Positions 1-7,998 of a DNA stretch of 35,409 nt are shown piece by piece. The notes below the pieces were generated by a model. The model was not told where the DNA came from, ran no database searches, and was given only the letters and a program-made list of their open reading frames with translations. Source of the stretch: Actinomycetota bacterium (GTDB lineage: Bacteria > Actinomycetota > Geothermincolia > Geothermincolales > RBG-13-55-18); the NCBI GenBank assembly GCA_015711955.1, contig JACVJK010000017.1:1-35409 (forward strand). The letters run 5' to 3'. A program made the translations under genes and the position numbers. Numbering within the stretch: the stretch's first letter is position 1; every line of letters begins with the position of its first letter.

Positions 1-1
1 C

Positions 2-1573
2 AACAATGCTGCATTTGTCCAAACTCTCCTCGCCAATTTGGATGAAGATCTTGGAAAACATCTGGCCCAGGGCCTCAACTCCAACCTGGGGATGCTGGAT
101 GCCCTGCTCGCCCACCTGAGCGGCGCGGTGGGGGCCCGTCTGGCCCAGGGTCTTAACAACAACGAGGAGCTGCTTCCGGCGGTCATCGCCAACCTGAACT
201 CCAACACCGGAAGGCTTCTGGCCCAGGGCCTCAACTCCAACCTGGGGATGCTGGATGCCCTGCTCGCCCACCTGAGCGGCGCGGTGGGGGCCCGTCTGGC
301 CCAGGGTCTTAACAACAACGATCTCGGCCTCGTTCAAGCGTTGGTGGACAACCTGGATCCACTGGTATTGGCCGGTACAATAAACTCCAATTCCGCCAAG
401 GGGACAGGGAACACGCTCATAGAAAGACTGATGCCCGCTCTGAACTCCAATACCGCAGGGGCCGTGGCCAGAGGACTTAACGGTAGCGTCAGCTTTTTGA
501 GCGCTCTTCTAACAAATCTCGAACCCTCGGTCCTCGCATCGGCCCTGAACGCCAACCAGTCCTTCCTCATCGGCTTCCTGGGGAGCCTCGACCCATTGGT
601 GCTGGCCAACGCGATAAACGCCAATCAGGAAATGCTCTCTAGGCTGTTGGGGCATCTCAACCCCACCGTCTTGGCCAATGCCATCAACAACAACGGAACC
701 TTCATCAACCAGCTGTTGGGCGCATTGAACCCGGCAGTGGTGGCCGGAGCTGTCAACGCAAACCAAGGGTTCGTCACCGCCCTCATCGGAAACCTCAATC
801 CTCAGGTGCTTGCCAACGCCATCAACTCCAACGGGACCTTCATGACCAATCTATTGGGATACCTGAACGCCTCGGTGATAGCCGGGGCGGTCAACGCCAA
901 CCAGGCCTTCGTCACCAACATGCTGACCAATCTCTCGCCTTCCGTCCTGGCCAACGCTATCAACTCCAACCCCTCTTTTCTCACCAACCTGATTACAGGG
1001 CTGGACGCCCAAGTGGTGGCGGGGGTTATCAATTCCAATTCCGTGAGGGATTGGGTCAACAACCTTGTCTCCAGGCTTAACGCGGCCCAAGTAGCGTACA
1101 TAATCAACAACAATCAGACGTTCCTAACCAACCTGGTGTCAAACCTTAACCCGACGGTGCTGGCGGGGGTAATAAATTCCAACCAGACCTTCTTGACAAA
1201 TCTGATAGCAAACCTCAACGCCACGGTGTTGGCTAGAGCATTAAACTCCAACCAGACTTTTATAACGAACCTATTGGGAGCCCTAGACACAAATGTCTTG
1301 GCTGCGGCCTTGACCAGCACCAACGGGCAGAATTTCATCACCAATCTAATATTGAACTTGGGGGGACCGAACCACAATGCCAGGGGGCAGGCTTTGGTCA
1401 ACGCCTTGAACGCCACGGGAGTGGATAGGGATAACGATTCACCACCCATCACCTTCTTCGACCAGTTCATACTGCGGATGCATACCGACCTCAACGTGCT
1501 CGGTTTGGGACATCACATCAACTGTAAGATTGAGGGATTCGGTTGGGATCCCGATGGTGGTGATCCCTTCTGA
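2..1573 (+). CDS. Asn-rich 23/26-residue tandem-repeat protein, 5' end outside window
   Basis: The reading frame is already open at base 2 and ends at TGA 1571-1573, so the ATG at 38 in the ORF track is internal and the gene is cut by the window edge. About 523 residues are visible and nearly all are tandem repeats. The first ~110 residues follow a 26-residue period ending in LAQGLN(S/N)N. From about residue 175 a 23-residue period takes over, of the type PxVLANAINSNxxFLTNLL followed by xxLN, at least 11-12 times, with two 25-residue variants. The last ~60 residues are non-repetitive and contain one Cys (HHINCKI) and an acidic WDPDGGDP tail. Each unit looks like two short amphipathic helices separated by Asn-containing turns, suggesting a regular solenoid. 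I do not recognise the family. Signal peptide and localisation cannot be judged. A hairpin terminator follows. Confidence 0.85.
   Translation, partial: NNAAFVQTLLANLDEDLGKHLAQGLNSNLGMLDALLAHLSGAVGARLAQGLNNNEELLPAVIANLNSNTGRLLAQGLNSNLGMLDALLAHLSGAVGARLAQGLNNNDLGLVQALVDNLDPLVLAGTINSNSAKGTGNTLIERLMPALNSNTAGAVARGLNGSVSFLSALLTNLEPSVLASALNANQSFLIGFLGSLDPLVLANAINANQEMLSRLLGHLNPTVLANAINNNGTFINQLLGALNPAVVAGAVNANQGFVTALIGNLNPQVLANAINSNGTFMTNLLGYLNASVIAGAVNANQAFVTNMLTNLSPSVLANAINSNPSFLTNLITGLDAQVVAGVINSNSVRDWVNNLVSRLNAAQVAYIINNNQTFLTNLVSNLNPTVLAGVINSNQTFLTNLIANLNATVLARALNSNQTFITNLLGALDTNVLAAALTSTNGQNFITNLILNLGGPNHNARGQALVNALNATGVDRDNDSPPITFFDQFILRMHTDLNVLGLGHHINCKIEGFGWDPDGGDPF
61..321 (+). repeat. Exact 105-bp direct repeat inside the repeat-protein gene
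   Basis: Bases 61-165 and 217-321 are identical over 105 bp and are offset by 156 bp, which is two 26-residue protein units. The other units have diverged in DNA sequence, so this is a recent in-frame internal duplication or a gene-conversion tract. Confidence 0.95.
524..1363 (+). repeat. Tandem array of ~69-nt coding repeats
   Basis: This stretch codes for about twelve consecutive 23-residue units (two carry two extra residues). The consensus hydrophobic/Asn pattern VLAxAINSNxxFxTNLL is kept while synonymous and conservative positions vary. The DNA units are diverged, unlike the 105-bp exact copy upstream. Confidence 0.85.
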
Positions 1574-1586
1574 ACCACCAACCTGG

Positions 1587-1624
1587 GGGTCTTGCCCGCA
1601 AGGGCAAGACCCTTCAGCTTTTTG
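1587..1624 (+). terminator. Intrinsic terminator after the repeat-protein gene
   Basis: GGGTCTTGCCC pairs perfectly with GGGCAAGACCC across a GCAA tetraloop (1587-1612). A short T-rich run (TTCAGCTTTTTG) follows. It lies 14 bp past the stop codon. Confidence 0.85.
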
Positions 1625-1753
1625 TAAGGCGATTGTAGTAAAAAAGAAGTGTCCTCACTGCGAATGACAGGGAGATTTCGACCCCATGTTCAGTGAAAAC
1701 AGGCAAACGAGGCAGGATGGAAGTTATAACAGTTTATAAAGCCGCACGCTCTC

Positions 1754-2245
1754 ATGGGAGGTCTACTTGCGCAAGCAATAAGGATCCTTCTGTTTCCGAT
1801 CTTGCTTACGGCGTTTGCGCTTTTCCTGTTTTCATGGTTGGGGTGTGGAAAGAGGAGCCTAAAAGAGGTGCAGGAGATAGACAGGCTTCACGGGACTCTG
1901 GTGGAAAGCTTGGAAAAGATATGGTCGGTGAAGGATGCCCTGAAAGGTTTCGATTTCGAGGATGCTTCTTTCCTGCCCAGAGTAAATGCCGCCATGCACC
2001 AGTCACGCCTGGCGCTGGAAGAGTTAGACGGCATATTAGTTGAGTTGGAGATAAAGGATTACGGAGGTCAACTGGAAGGTCTTGGCCCGCTTGTTCACGA
2101 GCTCATTGATCGCTGTCGGGAGGGCAAGAGTCAGGTAATCCAGGCTCTGGGGGAGCTGGCGAGGATGATTGAGGCCATTGAGCCGGTGATGATGGAGGAA
2201 GCCGTCATCACGCAGTTGGAAGCTCCTCGCTCCGATCAAGAGTAG
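1754..2245 (+). CDS. Membrane-anchored helical protein, probably the 5' half of a TAG-split gene
   Basis: This 163-residue ORF starts at ATG 1754; the frame upstream closes at 1727 and no clear Shine-Dalgarno is visible. Residues ~4-30 form one hydrophobic segment ending in WLGCGK, a weak lipobox lookalike, so it is either a TM anchor or a lipoprotein signal. The rest is charged and strongly helical. The ORF ends in TAG (2243-2245) and the same frame continues open into the next ORF. A segment here (Y..QLEGLGPLVHELIDRC) resembles one in that downstream ORF (YLKGLKTNLLEIFTLLHEMVDRL), as if two related helical domains were once one protein. No family recognised. The STAS gene downstream suggests a regulatory operon. 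Confidence 0.6.
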   Translation: MGGLLAQAIRILLFPILLTAFALFLFSWLGCGKRSLKEVQEIDRLHGTLVESLEKIWSVKDALKGFDFEDASFLPRVNAAMHQSRLALEELDGILVELEIKDYGGQLEGLGPLVHELIDRCREGKSQVIQALGELARMIEAIEPVMMEEAVITQLEAPRSDQE

Positions 2246-2254
2246 CTGGGTAGG

Positions 2255-2584
2255 TTGATCAGACTGAGGGATGCCTTGGAACCTTCGCTGCAGAGGCTGA
2301 AGAGCGATGCGGAGGACGGAGTTTATCTGAAAGGCCTAAAGACAAACCTGCTGGAGATATTCACGCTGCTTCACGAGATGGTGGACCGCCTTATATCGGT
2401 CTTGAAGGGGGGAAAGGGATGGCAGGGCGTTTCCATAGCCGACCGCTTTGACCGCATGCAGGCGCTCATAAAGGGTTGGGAGGGGATGGTTGAACAAGAG
2501 TTCTTGGAACTTTCCCTTTTCCGGATGGACCCATGGCTGGAGCGGGTGGACCTAGAGTTAAACGAACTCTTGCTTCGCAACTAA
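2255..2584 (+). CDS. Helical protein, same frame as preceding ORF after a TAG stop
   Basis: A 109-residue ORF that could initiate at TTG 2255, only four codons after the TAG of the preceding ORF and in the same frame. There is no convincing ribosome site of its own. It is soluble, charged and helical, with no signal or TM segment, and contains LLHEMVDRLISVLK, which resembles LVHELIDRC in the upstream ORF. It is best read as the C-terminal half of one ~275-residue protein interrupted by a single nonsense codon. Alternatives are a separate TTG-initiated, translationally coupled gene, or stop-codon readthrough. Function unknown. Confidence 0.45.
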   Translation: MIRLRDALEPSLQRLKSDAEDGVYLKGLKTNLLEIFTLLHEMVDRLISVLKGGKGWQGVSIADRFDRMQALIKGWEGMVEQEFLELSLFRMDPWLERVDLELNELLLRN

Positions 2585-2662
2585 TAGAATGTGTTTGCGA
2601 CTCTCAGCGGTAGCGCGGCTACCATTTGTAAAAGAGTATGCCCGGGAACAAGGACGAATACT

Positions 2663-3031
2663 ATGGCATGGAGCGCAGAACCCCTCGCATCCCTCAAAGA
2701 CGCCTTTCTGGCGAGGGTGGAGGGGGTGGTGGATTCCACCAACGTGGAGGATTTCTTCTCCCTCTTGAACGCCGCCTTCAAAAAGGGCGCCAGGGCCATA
2801 ATCGTGGACCTTTCCGAGCTCAGTTACATTTCCAGCGGCGGCCTCTCCGTTTTAGTCGACGCCTTCAAAAAAGCGGTTAGGGCGGGCGGCACCCTGGTGA
2901 TTTTCGGGGTAAATGACCTGGTCAAGGAGTCTTTTGAGGCAGTCAGCTTGGAAAAGATGATTCCTTTCGCCAGCGATCTGGATGAGGCCCTCGATGAAGC
3001 GAAGGGCGTTTTGGGTGTGGAGAACGGGTGA
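2663..3031 (+). CDS. STAS-domain anti-sigma factor antagonist
   Basis: The protein fits the SpoIIAA/RsbV-type STAS fold: a first strand FLARVEGVVDSTNVEDF, the strand AIIVDLSELSYISSGGL carrying the conserved serines that partner anti-sigma kinases phosphorylate, then LVIFGVND and a C-terminal helix. Family members bind or release an anti-sigma factor depending on Ser phosphorylation. The ORF track extends to GTG 2591, but those 24 residues do not match STAS. ATG 2663 has an AAGGA nine bases upstream and gives 122 residues, a usual size. It lies 78 bp after the split helical protein on the same strand. No kinase or sigma partner gene is in the window, so the specific pathway is unknown. Confidence 0.85.
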   Translation: MAWSAEPLASLKDAFLARVEGVVDSTNVEDFFSLLNAAFKKGARAIIVDLSELSYISSGGLSVLVDAFKKAVRAGGTLVIFGVNDLVKESFEAVSLEKMIPFASDLDEALDEAKGVLGVENG

Positions 3032-3147
3032 TCGGCAAGGTTGTGAGCGGACGGGAGCCCTCCCGCATTGACATAAGATTGCCGGGCCTTTCACTATCCG
3101 TCAGTCGGAGAGTCAGGAAGGCACATTCGGCGAACTCATGAGGTTTT

Positions 3148-4830
3148 TCAGATGGCCACCACCCGCATGACCTCCTCGATGGAGGTTATTCCCATTTTTA
3201 CCTTTAAGAATCCGTCATCCCTCATGGTGATGAGTCCCTCTTCTTTCGCCTGTTTCATGATGGTGGTGGCCGAGGCCTCTCTCACGGTGAGTCTCTTTAT
3301 CTCCTCGCTCATGGGCATTACCTCATAGAGGCCGATCCTTCCCTTGTAACCGGTCCCGTTGCACTTGGCGCAACCGGTTTCGCTGGCCTTGTAAATGATG
3401 AGGCCCTTTTCCTCGCCTTCCGCCAGTGGAAAGCCTAAGTTCTTCAGGATCTCCGGATCTGGCTCATAGGGTACTTTACAGTTGGGACAGAGTTTTCTCA
3501 CCAGCCTTTGGGCCATCACGCAGGAGACTGCCGATGATACCAGGTAAGGTTCCACGCCCATCTCTATGAGGCGGGGAAGGGCACTCGGTGCGTCGTTGGT
3601 GTGGAGGGTGGAAAGGACCAAATGGCCGGTGAGGGCAGCCTCAATGGCCGTCTTGGCCGTCTCCCGGTCACGGATCTCGCCCACCATGATGATGTCGGGA
3701 GAGGTGCGAAGGATGTTCCTCAAAGCCGTGGCGAAGGTGAGTCCCGCCTTGGGGTTGACCTGTACCTGGTTTATGCCGGGGAGCCTGTATTCCACCGGGT
3801 CCTCCACGGTGGTGATGTTGCGGTCCTCGGTGTTGAGGACGTTGAGGGTGGCGTACAGGGAGGTGGACTTTCCGCTACCAGTGGGCCCGGTGACCAGGAT
3901 GGCCCCGTAGGGCTGAGTATAAGCCTTTCTGTACTTCTCCAGCGCCTCGGGCAGGAAGCCCAAGTCTTCCAAGCGCAAGAGGATGCTGGACTTGTCCAGG
4001 ATCCTCAGCACCACCTTCTCCCCATAAACTGTCGGCAAGACGGCCACGCGGAAATCGATGGCTTTTCCGTTGTGCACCATTCCGAAATGGCCGTCCTGGG
4101 GGACCCTGTGCTCGGCGATGTTGAGGTCGGATATGATCTTTATCCTGGAGATAATGCCGGTGTGGACGTTCTTGGGGACCCTTTTTATCTCCTGGCAGAC
4201 CCCATCGATCCGGTAGCGGATGAGCACCTCGTCCTCCCTGGGATCGATGTGGATGTCGCTGGCCCCCCGATTGACAGCTTCCGTAATGATAGTAGTGGTG
4301 AACCTCACCAATGGGGTGTCGTCCACCACCCCTCCCAGCTTTTCCTCCTCCAGGTCTTCTTCTTTGCCTTCCAGGGCCTCCTCCACCACGTCGGTATCCA
4401 GGTGGTAATACCTCTGAATGGCGTGGAGAATGTCCTCCTTTGCCGCTACCACCGGTTTCACCTGGTAACCGGTGGTCAGCCGGATGTCGTCCAGTGCGTA
4501 TATGTTGGTGGGATCCGCCATGGCCACCACCAGCTTGCCGTCCTCGAAGTCGATGGGGATGCAGAGATAACGGTTGGCCATGGCTTCAGAGATCATATTG
4601 GTGGCCTGGATATTGATCTTGTACTCCAGCAGGTCTACGTACTCCAGGCCCAGCTCCCGAGCGATGAGCTCCGCCAGCTGGTTTTCCTTGACGAACCCCA
4701 GCTCCAGAAGCACCCTCCCCAGAGAGGAACCGGTTTCCTTCTGTCTCTCAAGGGCTGCTTGGAGCTGCTTTTCGGTGATGACGCCGTGCTTCAAAAGAAG
4801 CTGCGATAGTCTGTCCGTCGAGGTGGGCAT
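3148..4830 (-). CDS. pilB: Type IV pilus / type II secretion assembly ATPase (PilB/GspE family)
   Basis: A full-length 560-residue hexameric extension ATPase. Residues ~1-145 are the MshEN-type N-terminal domain (KLVVAMADPTNIYALDDI). The core has Walker A GPTGSGKST at 315-323, Walker B with the family Asp/Glu (DIIMVGEIRD, 379-388), a His box (HLVLSTLHTNDAP, ~403-415), and a zinc tetracysteine site (CPNC at 448-451, CAKC at 487-490). These features distinguish PilB/GspE from the retraction ATPase PilT. It would power pilin polymerisation at the inner membrane. The start ATG has GAGGTG seven bases upstream. No pilin, PilC or PilT gene is visible nearby, so its partners must lie elsewhere. PilB versus GspE cannot be settled by sequence alone. 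Confidence 0.93.
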   Translation of the reverse strand: MPTSTDRLSQLLLKHGVITEKQLQAALERQKETGSSLGRVLLELGFVKENQLAELIARELGLEYVDLLEYKINIQATNMISEAMANRYLCIPIDFEDGKLVVAMADPTNIYALDDIRLTTGYQVKPVVAAKEDILHAIQRYYHLDTDVVEEALEGKEEDLEEEKLGGVVDDTPLVRFTTTIITEAVNRGASDIHIDPREDEVLIRYRIDGVCQEIKRVPKNVHTGIISRIKIISDLNIAEHRVPQDGHFGMVHNGKAIDFRVAVLPTVYGEKVVLRILDKSSILLRLEDLGFLPEALEKYRKAYTQPYGAILVTGPTGSGKSTSLYATLNVLNTEDRNITTVEDPVEYRLPGINQVQVNPKAGLTFATALRNILRTSPDIIMVGEIRDRETAKTAIEAALTGHLVLSTLHTNDAPSALPRLIEMGVEPYLVSSAVSCVMAQRLVRKLCPNCKVPYEPDPEILKNLGFPLAEGEEKGLIIYKASETGCAKCNGTGYKGRIGLYEVMPMSEEIKRLTVREASATTIMKQAKEEGLITMRDDGFLKVKMGITSIEEVMRVVAI

Positions 4831-5269
4831 AGCTTTTCACCTCATCAAGTTTCCCTTTCGTTTAGAGTAATCGACACAGTGTCTGTTTATCTATAGATGC
4901 TATCTGTGGTTGAGCGGGGCGAAATGCCCTGATTGACCCCCGGGAAACGCAAGAGATAAGGGCTCGATCAAATCGGTCCTCGATGTCGCTCGAAAAGGCG
5001 GGCTTTTGGGTATGGGGTTGGGTCATTTGTTCGGTCGGAGGTTTGTGGTTGATCACGCCTCCCCGATCAGAAACGGCCTACTGGTTTTCACCGGTTTGGG
5101 GAAAAGGACGAGAGTCATTTGGTTTTAAGGGGTATTGACATGGGTCGGTTCGGGATGGCACTTATCCCACGGTGAAGCGGGCGAGGAATCGTGGTTTCGA
5201 CGGAGGCGTGACCCAGGGGGGGCTGAAGGGAAGATGGGCCACTGTACTGGAAGACTCGAGCCCCCCGAT
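4831..5269. other. Intergenic region upstream of pilB
   Basis: About 440 bp between two minus-strand genes with no credible gene. Near pilB it holds two short perfect palindromes, GACACAGTGTC (4873-4883) and ATCTATAGAT (4889-4898), 43-68 bp before the start codon, which could be operator sites. A lone TTGACA lies near 5134 on the plus strand with no matching -10. Confidence 0.4.
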
Positions 5270-6226
5270 TCATTGGCCGGGAGGGTGCGTCTTTTTCAGG
5301 GAACGAGCGAAGTCTGCGTAGACGCATTCCGCGTTCCCGCAGCTGAAGCAGTCAGTGCTGAGGTATCTATCGCCTCGATCGGGAAGGATCACCACTATCT
5401 TCCCCCGCCCCATCCGCTCCGCTACCTGCAAGGCTGCATGCACCGCTGCTCCCGAGGAGATTCCCACGAAGAGGCCCTCAACCCTGGCCAGCACTCTCAC
5501 GGTGTTGAAAGCGCATCCGTCCTCCACGTTTATCCTCTCGTCTATGAGGGACAGGTCCATGATGGGGGGCATGAACTCTGAGAGGTTGCGGAGCCCCTGG
5601 ATGAGAGACCCTGGATAGGGTTCCACCCCCACAATTCGCAGATTTGGATAGGCCTCCCTCAGCCTTTTTCCCACCCCCATGATGGTGCCACCAGTGCCTA
5701 TCCCGGCCACCAAAACGTCTATGTCGTCCACTTGATGGAGGATCTCCTCGCCAGTTCCCTCGTAATGAGCGCGCACGTTGTCGGGATTAGCGAACTGGTT
5801 CGGATGGTAATAGGAAGGGTCCTCACTCATCTCCAAGGCTTTCTGGATGGCGCCGTTCATCCCTAGTTCTGCTGGGGTGAGGATTACCTCTGCCCCGAAA
5901 GCCTCCATGGCCCTTCGCCTCTCCACGCTCATCGATTCGGGCATCACGATCTTGAGGCGATATCCTTTATAAGCACATACCATCGCCAACCCGATACCGG
6001 TGTTGCCGCTGCTGGCCTCTATGACGGTCTTTTCCGGAGTGAGCTCCCCCCTGGCTTCTGCGCCCTCGATCATGTACTTGGCTATGCGGTCTTTCACCGA
6101 GCTGCAGGGATTGAAGCCTTCCATCTTCGCGTATATCTCCACATCAGGGTTGGAAGGCACCACCTTGGTAAGGCGCACCAGCGGGGTCCTGCCTATCAGT
6201 TCCAGGGGATTGTTGGCAGTGAACAT
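5270..6226 (-). CDS. cysK: Cysteine synthase (O-acetylserine sulfhydrylase family)
   Basis: A PLP-dependent fold-type II enzyme of 318 residues that makes cysteine from O-acetylserine (or O-phosphoserine) and sulfide. Visible motifs are the PLP lysine in NPCSSVKDRIA (K45), the substrate loop SSGNTGIG, the phosphate-binding GIGTGGT, and SSGAA near the C-terminus. Start ATG 6226 has AGGTG nine bases upstream. The C-terminus departs from the usual: after DRYLST comes DCFSCGNAEC, a C-x2-C-x4-C cluster close to the chain end, followed by a basic tail. No serine acetyltransferase is adjacent. CysK, CysM or a beta-synthase-like specificity cannot be separated here. Confidence 0.9.
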   Translation of the reverse strand: MFTANNPLELIGRTPLVRLTKVVPSNPDVEIYAKMEGFNPCSSVKDRIAKYMIEGAEARGELTPEKTVIEASSGNTGIGLAMVCAYKGYRLKIVMPESMSVERRRAMEAFGAEVILTPAELGMNGAIQKALEMSEDPSYYHPNQFANPDNVRAHYEGTGEEILHQVDDIDVLVAGIGTGGTIMGVGKRLREAYPNLRIVGVEPYPGSLIQGLRNLSEFMPPIMDLSLIDERINVEDGCAFNTVRVLARVEGLFVGISSGAAVHAALQVAERMGRGKIVVILPDRGDRYLSTDCFSCGNAECVYADFARSLKKTHPPGQ

Positions 6227-6617
6227 CCTTCTTCACACCTGGCCCGTCGCTCTGGATCTCCTTTTCAGGACTCGGCCTTCCCTTCCGCCTCTATTTGAGG
6301 GATCGAACCTTTTTAAAGGATCGATCCTAAAGGGCTATCCAATTATAGAGCATGGCCAAAAGGCCGCGGAAGCGAGACCATCTTCGTCAAAAAGCTTCTC
6401 CCAGACTTCTTTGCTCCCCCCGATCGTTGAGGATGAAATTGTACCAGCGACACGGGAACAAGGTCGATCCGACGAAAGTCATCTCTTCGCCCTTGTTGGA
6501 GGTCATTTAGCCTCGACTTTCCGCCGTGGGGTTCTAACCAAGCCATGGGACGGTACATTGCACGTGGTGCTTTCAGGTTGTTTGTCCATCATTCAGCGGG
6601 GTGGGGGAATCAATGGG
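6227..6617. other. Intergenic region upstream of cysK
   Basis: About 390 bp with no credible gene. It holds a TATAAT hexamer on the minus strand (6342-6347) and a GGATCGATCC palindrome near 6318 between that hexamer and cysK. Confidence 0.4.
6342..6347 (-). promoter_or_regulatory. Possible -10 element for cysK
   Basis: Perfect TATAAT on the minus strand 116 bp before the cysK start. No good -35 hexamer is found at 16-18 bp spacing, so this is tentative. Confidence 0.3.
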
Positions 6618-7646
6618 TCAGTTAACCCGAAACCGATAAGAGGCCTCCTTCATGATCCGTAGGTTGGCGAAAGGGGTGTCGATCCCAAGTCCACAGGGTG
6701 GTGAGATGAGCGATGCCCCCCGCTTCACGGTGAGCAGCACCTCCTCCAGAACCATTTCCGGCGGGAAGTAGCGCACCAGAGATGGGGGTACGGTTCCCAC
6801 TACCGGTTTGGAGAGCAAGGCCCTCGCATCCCCCGGGTCCACCTCCGGGTCGAACGAAAAGGCGTCCACGTGGGCCTCGCGACAAGCTGTTATCATCTCC
6901 TTCCGGGAGCCACATAGGTGGAGTATCAGATAGGCACCTCCCAGATGGGCGTAACGAGCCACTTCGTTGAGGTAGGGGAGGACATTGGAAAACAGGTCAA
7001 TCCCCACGTACGAACTCATTTTCCCCACTGGTTCGTGGATGAAGATAACTTCCGCCCCGTGGTCCACCAAGGCCTCGACATAAGCACAGAGGAAGGAGAC
7101 CAGTTCCTCGAGGAAATTGTGGAGGAAGCGGGGATCTTGGCGCATGAGCTCTAAGAGGACGGTGGGGCGCACTAAGTAGGAGACCAGAGTGGCGGGGCCG
7201 GTGATGTTGGCTACTACGGGGACGTGGGGCCTCATCTTCTTCAGGAGCTCCACTGCCCTGACCACTTGGGGTATTCTTCCCCTGTTCAGCGGGGTAGGGG
7301 GGACGCTCTCCGCCAACTCCCGGGGTGATAGGTCTGGATAAGCCGATATTCGGGGCAAGGTGTTTCCGTTTCCCAAGTCCACCTTCGCCCCCAATATCTC
7401 GGCCTCCACCGTGAGGCAAAAGGGCACCCCATTTCCATCAAAGCCCAACATGTCGCCAGCGGCTGCCGCCAACTCTGCCATGAGCGCTCCGCTGTAATGA
7501 GCGGAAGGGAGAGCCACCCTGAACCTATCCAGCACGTGCCGGGTGAGGACGTTTATGGATCCTCCCGACCCTACTACCGGGAACCTGGGAGTGGGCTGAT
7601 CGTTAAGAGCCGCCAAGAGAACTTCTCTTTTATCCAAACGGCCCAC
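6618..7646 (-). CDS. Uroporphyrinogen-decarboxylase-fold corrinoid methyltransferase (MtaA/MtbA-like)
   Basis: A 342-residue TIM-barrel protein of the UroD family, on the methyltransferase side. It has the zinc-thiol activation motif H-x-C in LILHLCGS (H243, C245) and a third ligand Cys in SPPCGLGIDTPFANL (C318). MtaA, MtbA and related enzymes use this site when moving methyl groups from methylated corrinoid proteins to a thiol or tetrahydrofolate acceptor. True HemE lacks this zinc site. Start is GTG 7646. No corrinoid protein or MtaB-like partner is adjacent, so the methyl donor is unknown. The Co transporter further along the window would fit a corrinoid requirement, but that link is inferred. 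Confidence 0.83.
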   Translation of the reverse strand: MGRLDKREVLLAALNDQPTPRFPVVGSGGSINVLTRHVLDRFRVALPSAHYSGALMAELAAAAGDMLGFDGNGVPFCLTVEAEILGAKVDLGNGNTLPRISAYPDLSPRELAESVPPTPLNRGRIPQVVRAVELLKKMRPHVPVVANITGPATLVSYLVRPTVLLELMRQDPRFLHNFLEELVSFLCAYVEALVDHGAEVIFIHEPVGKMSSYVGIDLFSNVLPYLNEVARYAHLGGAYLILHLCGSRKEMITACREAHVDAFSFDPEVDPGDARALLSKPVVGTVPPSLVRYFPPEMVLEEVLLTVKRGASLISPPCGLGIDTPFANLRIMKEASYRFRVN

Positions 7647-7998
7647 CTTCTCTCGCCGTTCGCCGCTTCGGTTTCCCCACCTTCTGCCAAGGACTCTTCA
7701 AGATATTCTTCGGTTCGGTTCCATGGCGATTTGACCATTGGAATGCTCAGCTTCAGGGAGCAAGCGATGGTGGCCTTGTGGCGTTTTAGAAAAAGCGTGA
7801 GCGAAGCGGGTAATAGGGCTGTTTGCCCTCTCCGAGAACGGCGGCTTTTTGGGATATCGGACAGTCGCTGTGGAGGTGTCGGCGGTGAAATTCGCGCTCA
7901 TCTCGGGAAGGCGTCCGTTTCATCGGGGGCGAAGAATTTGTTGATCCAAAACCCGGATGGATTTCCATGGTTGGGGTTCGAGACCGAAGGAGGTCGAG
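7647..7998. other. Divergent intergenic region, methyltransferase / LUD gene
   Basis: About 350 bp between divergently transcribed genes. ORFs overlapping it in the track are low-complexity shadows. I see no consensus promoter or hairpin. Confidence 0.4.

Noticed and set aside
1-1573. CRISPR array suggested by regular repeats
   Set aside because: The repeats are coding, in frame, 69-78 nt long and diverged, with no unique spacers.
1693-2043. 116-codon plus-strand ORF overlapping the membrane-anchored helical gene
   Set aside because: Arg/Gly/Ser-rich composition with no TM or domain; the overlapping frame has a clear membrane anchor and helical pattern.
2243-2245. Pyrrolysine at the in-frame TAG
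   Set aside because: TAG also ends the radical-SAM gene normally, and no pyl genes are in the window; a plain nonsense mutation or readthrough is simpler.
3601-4809. 402-codon plus-strand ORF
   Set aside because: Lies wholly antisense to pilB, which has all family motifs; composition is that of a reverse-complement shadow.
5131-5140. TTGACA near 5134 as a promoter
   Set aside because: No -10 hexamer at a suitable distance and no plus-strand gene downstream.
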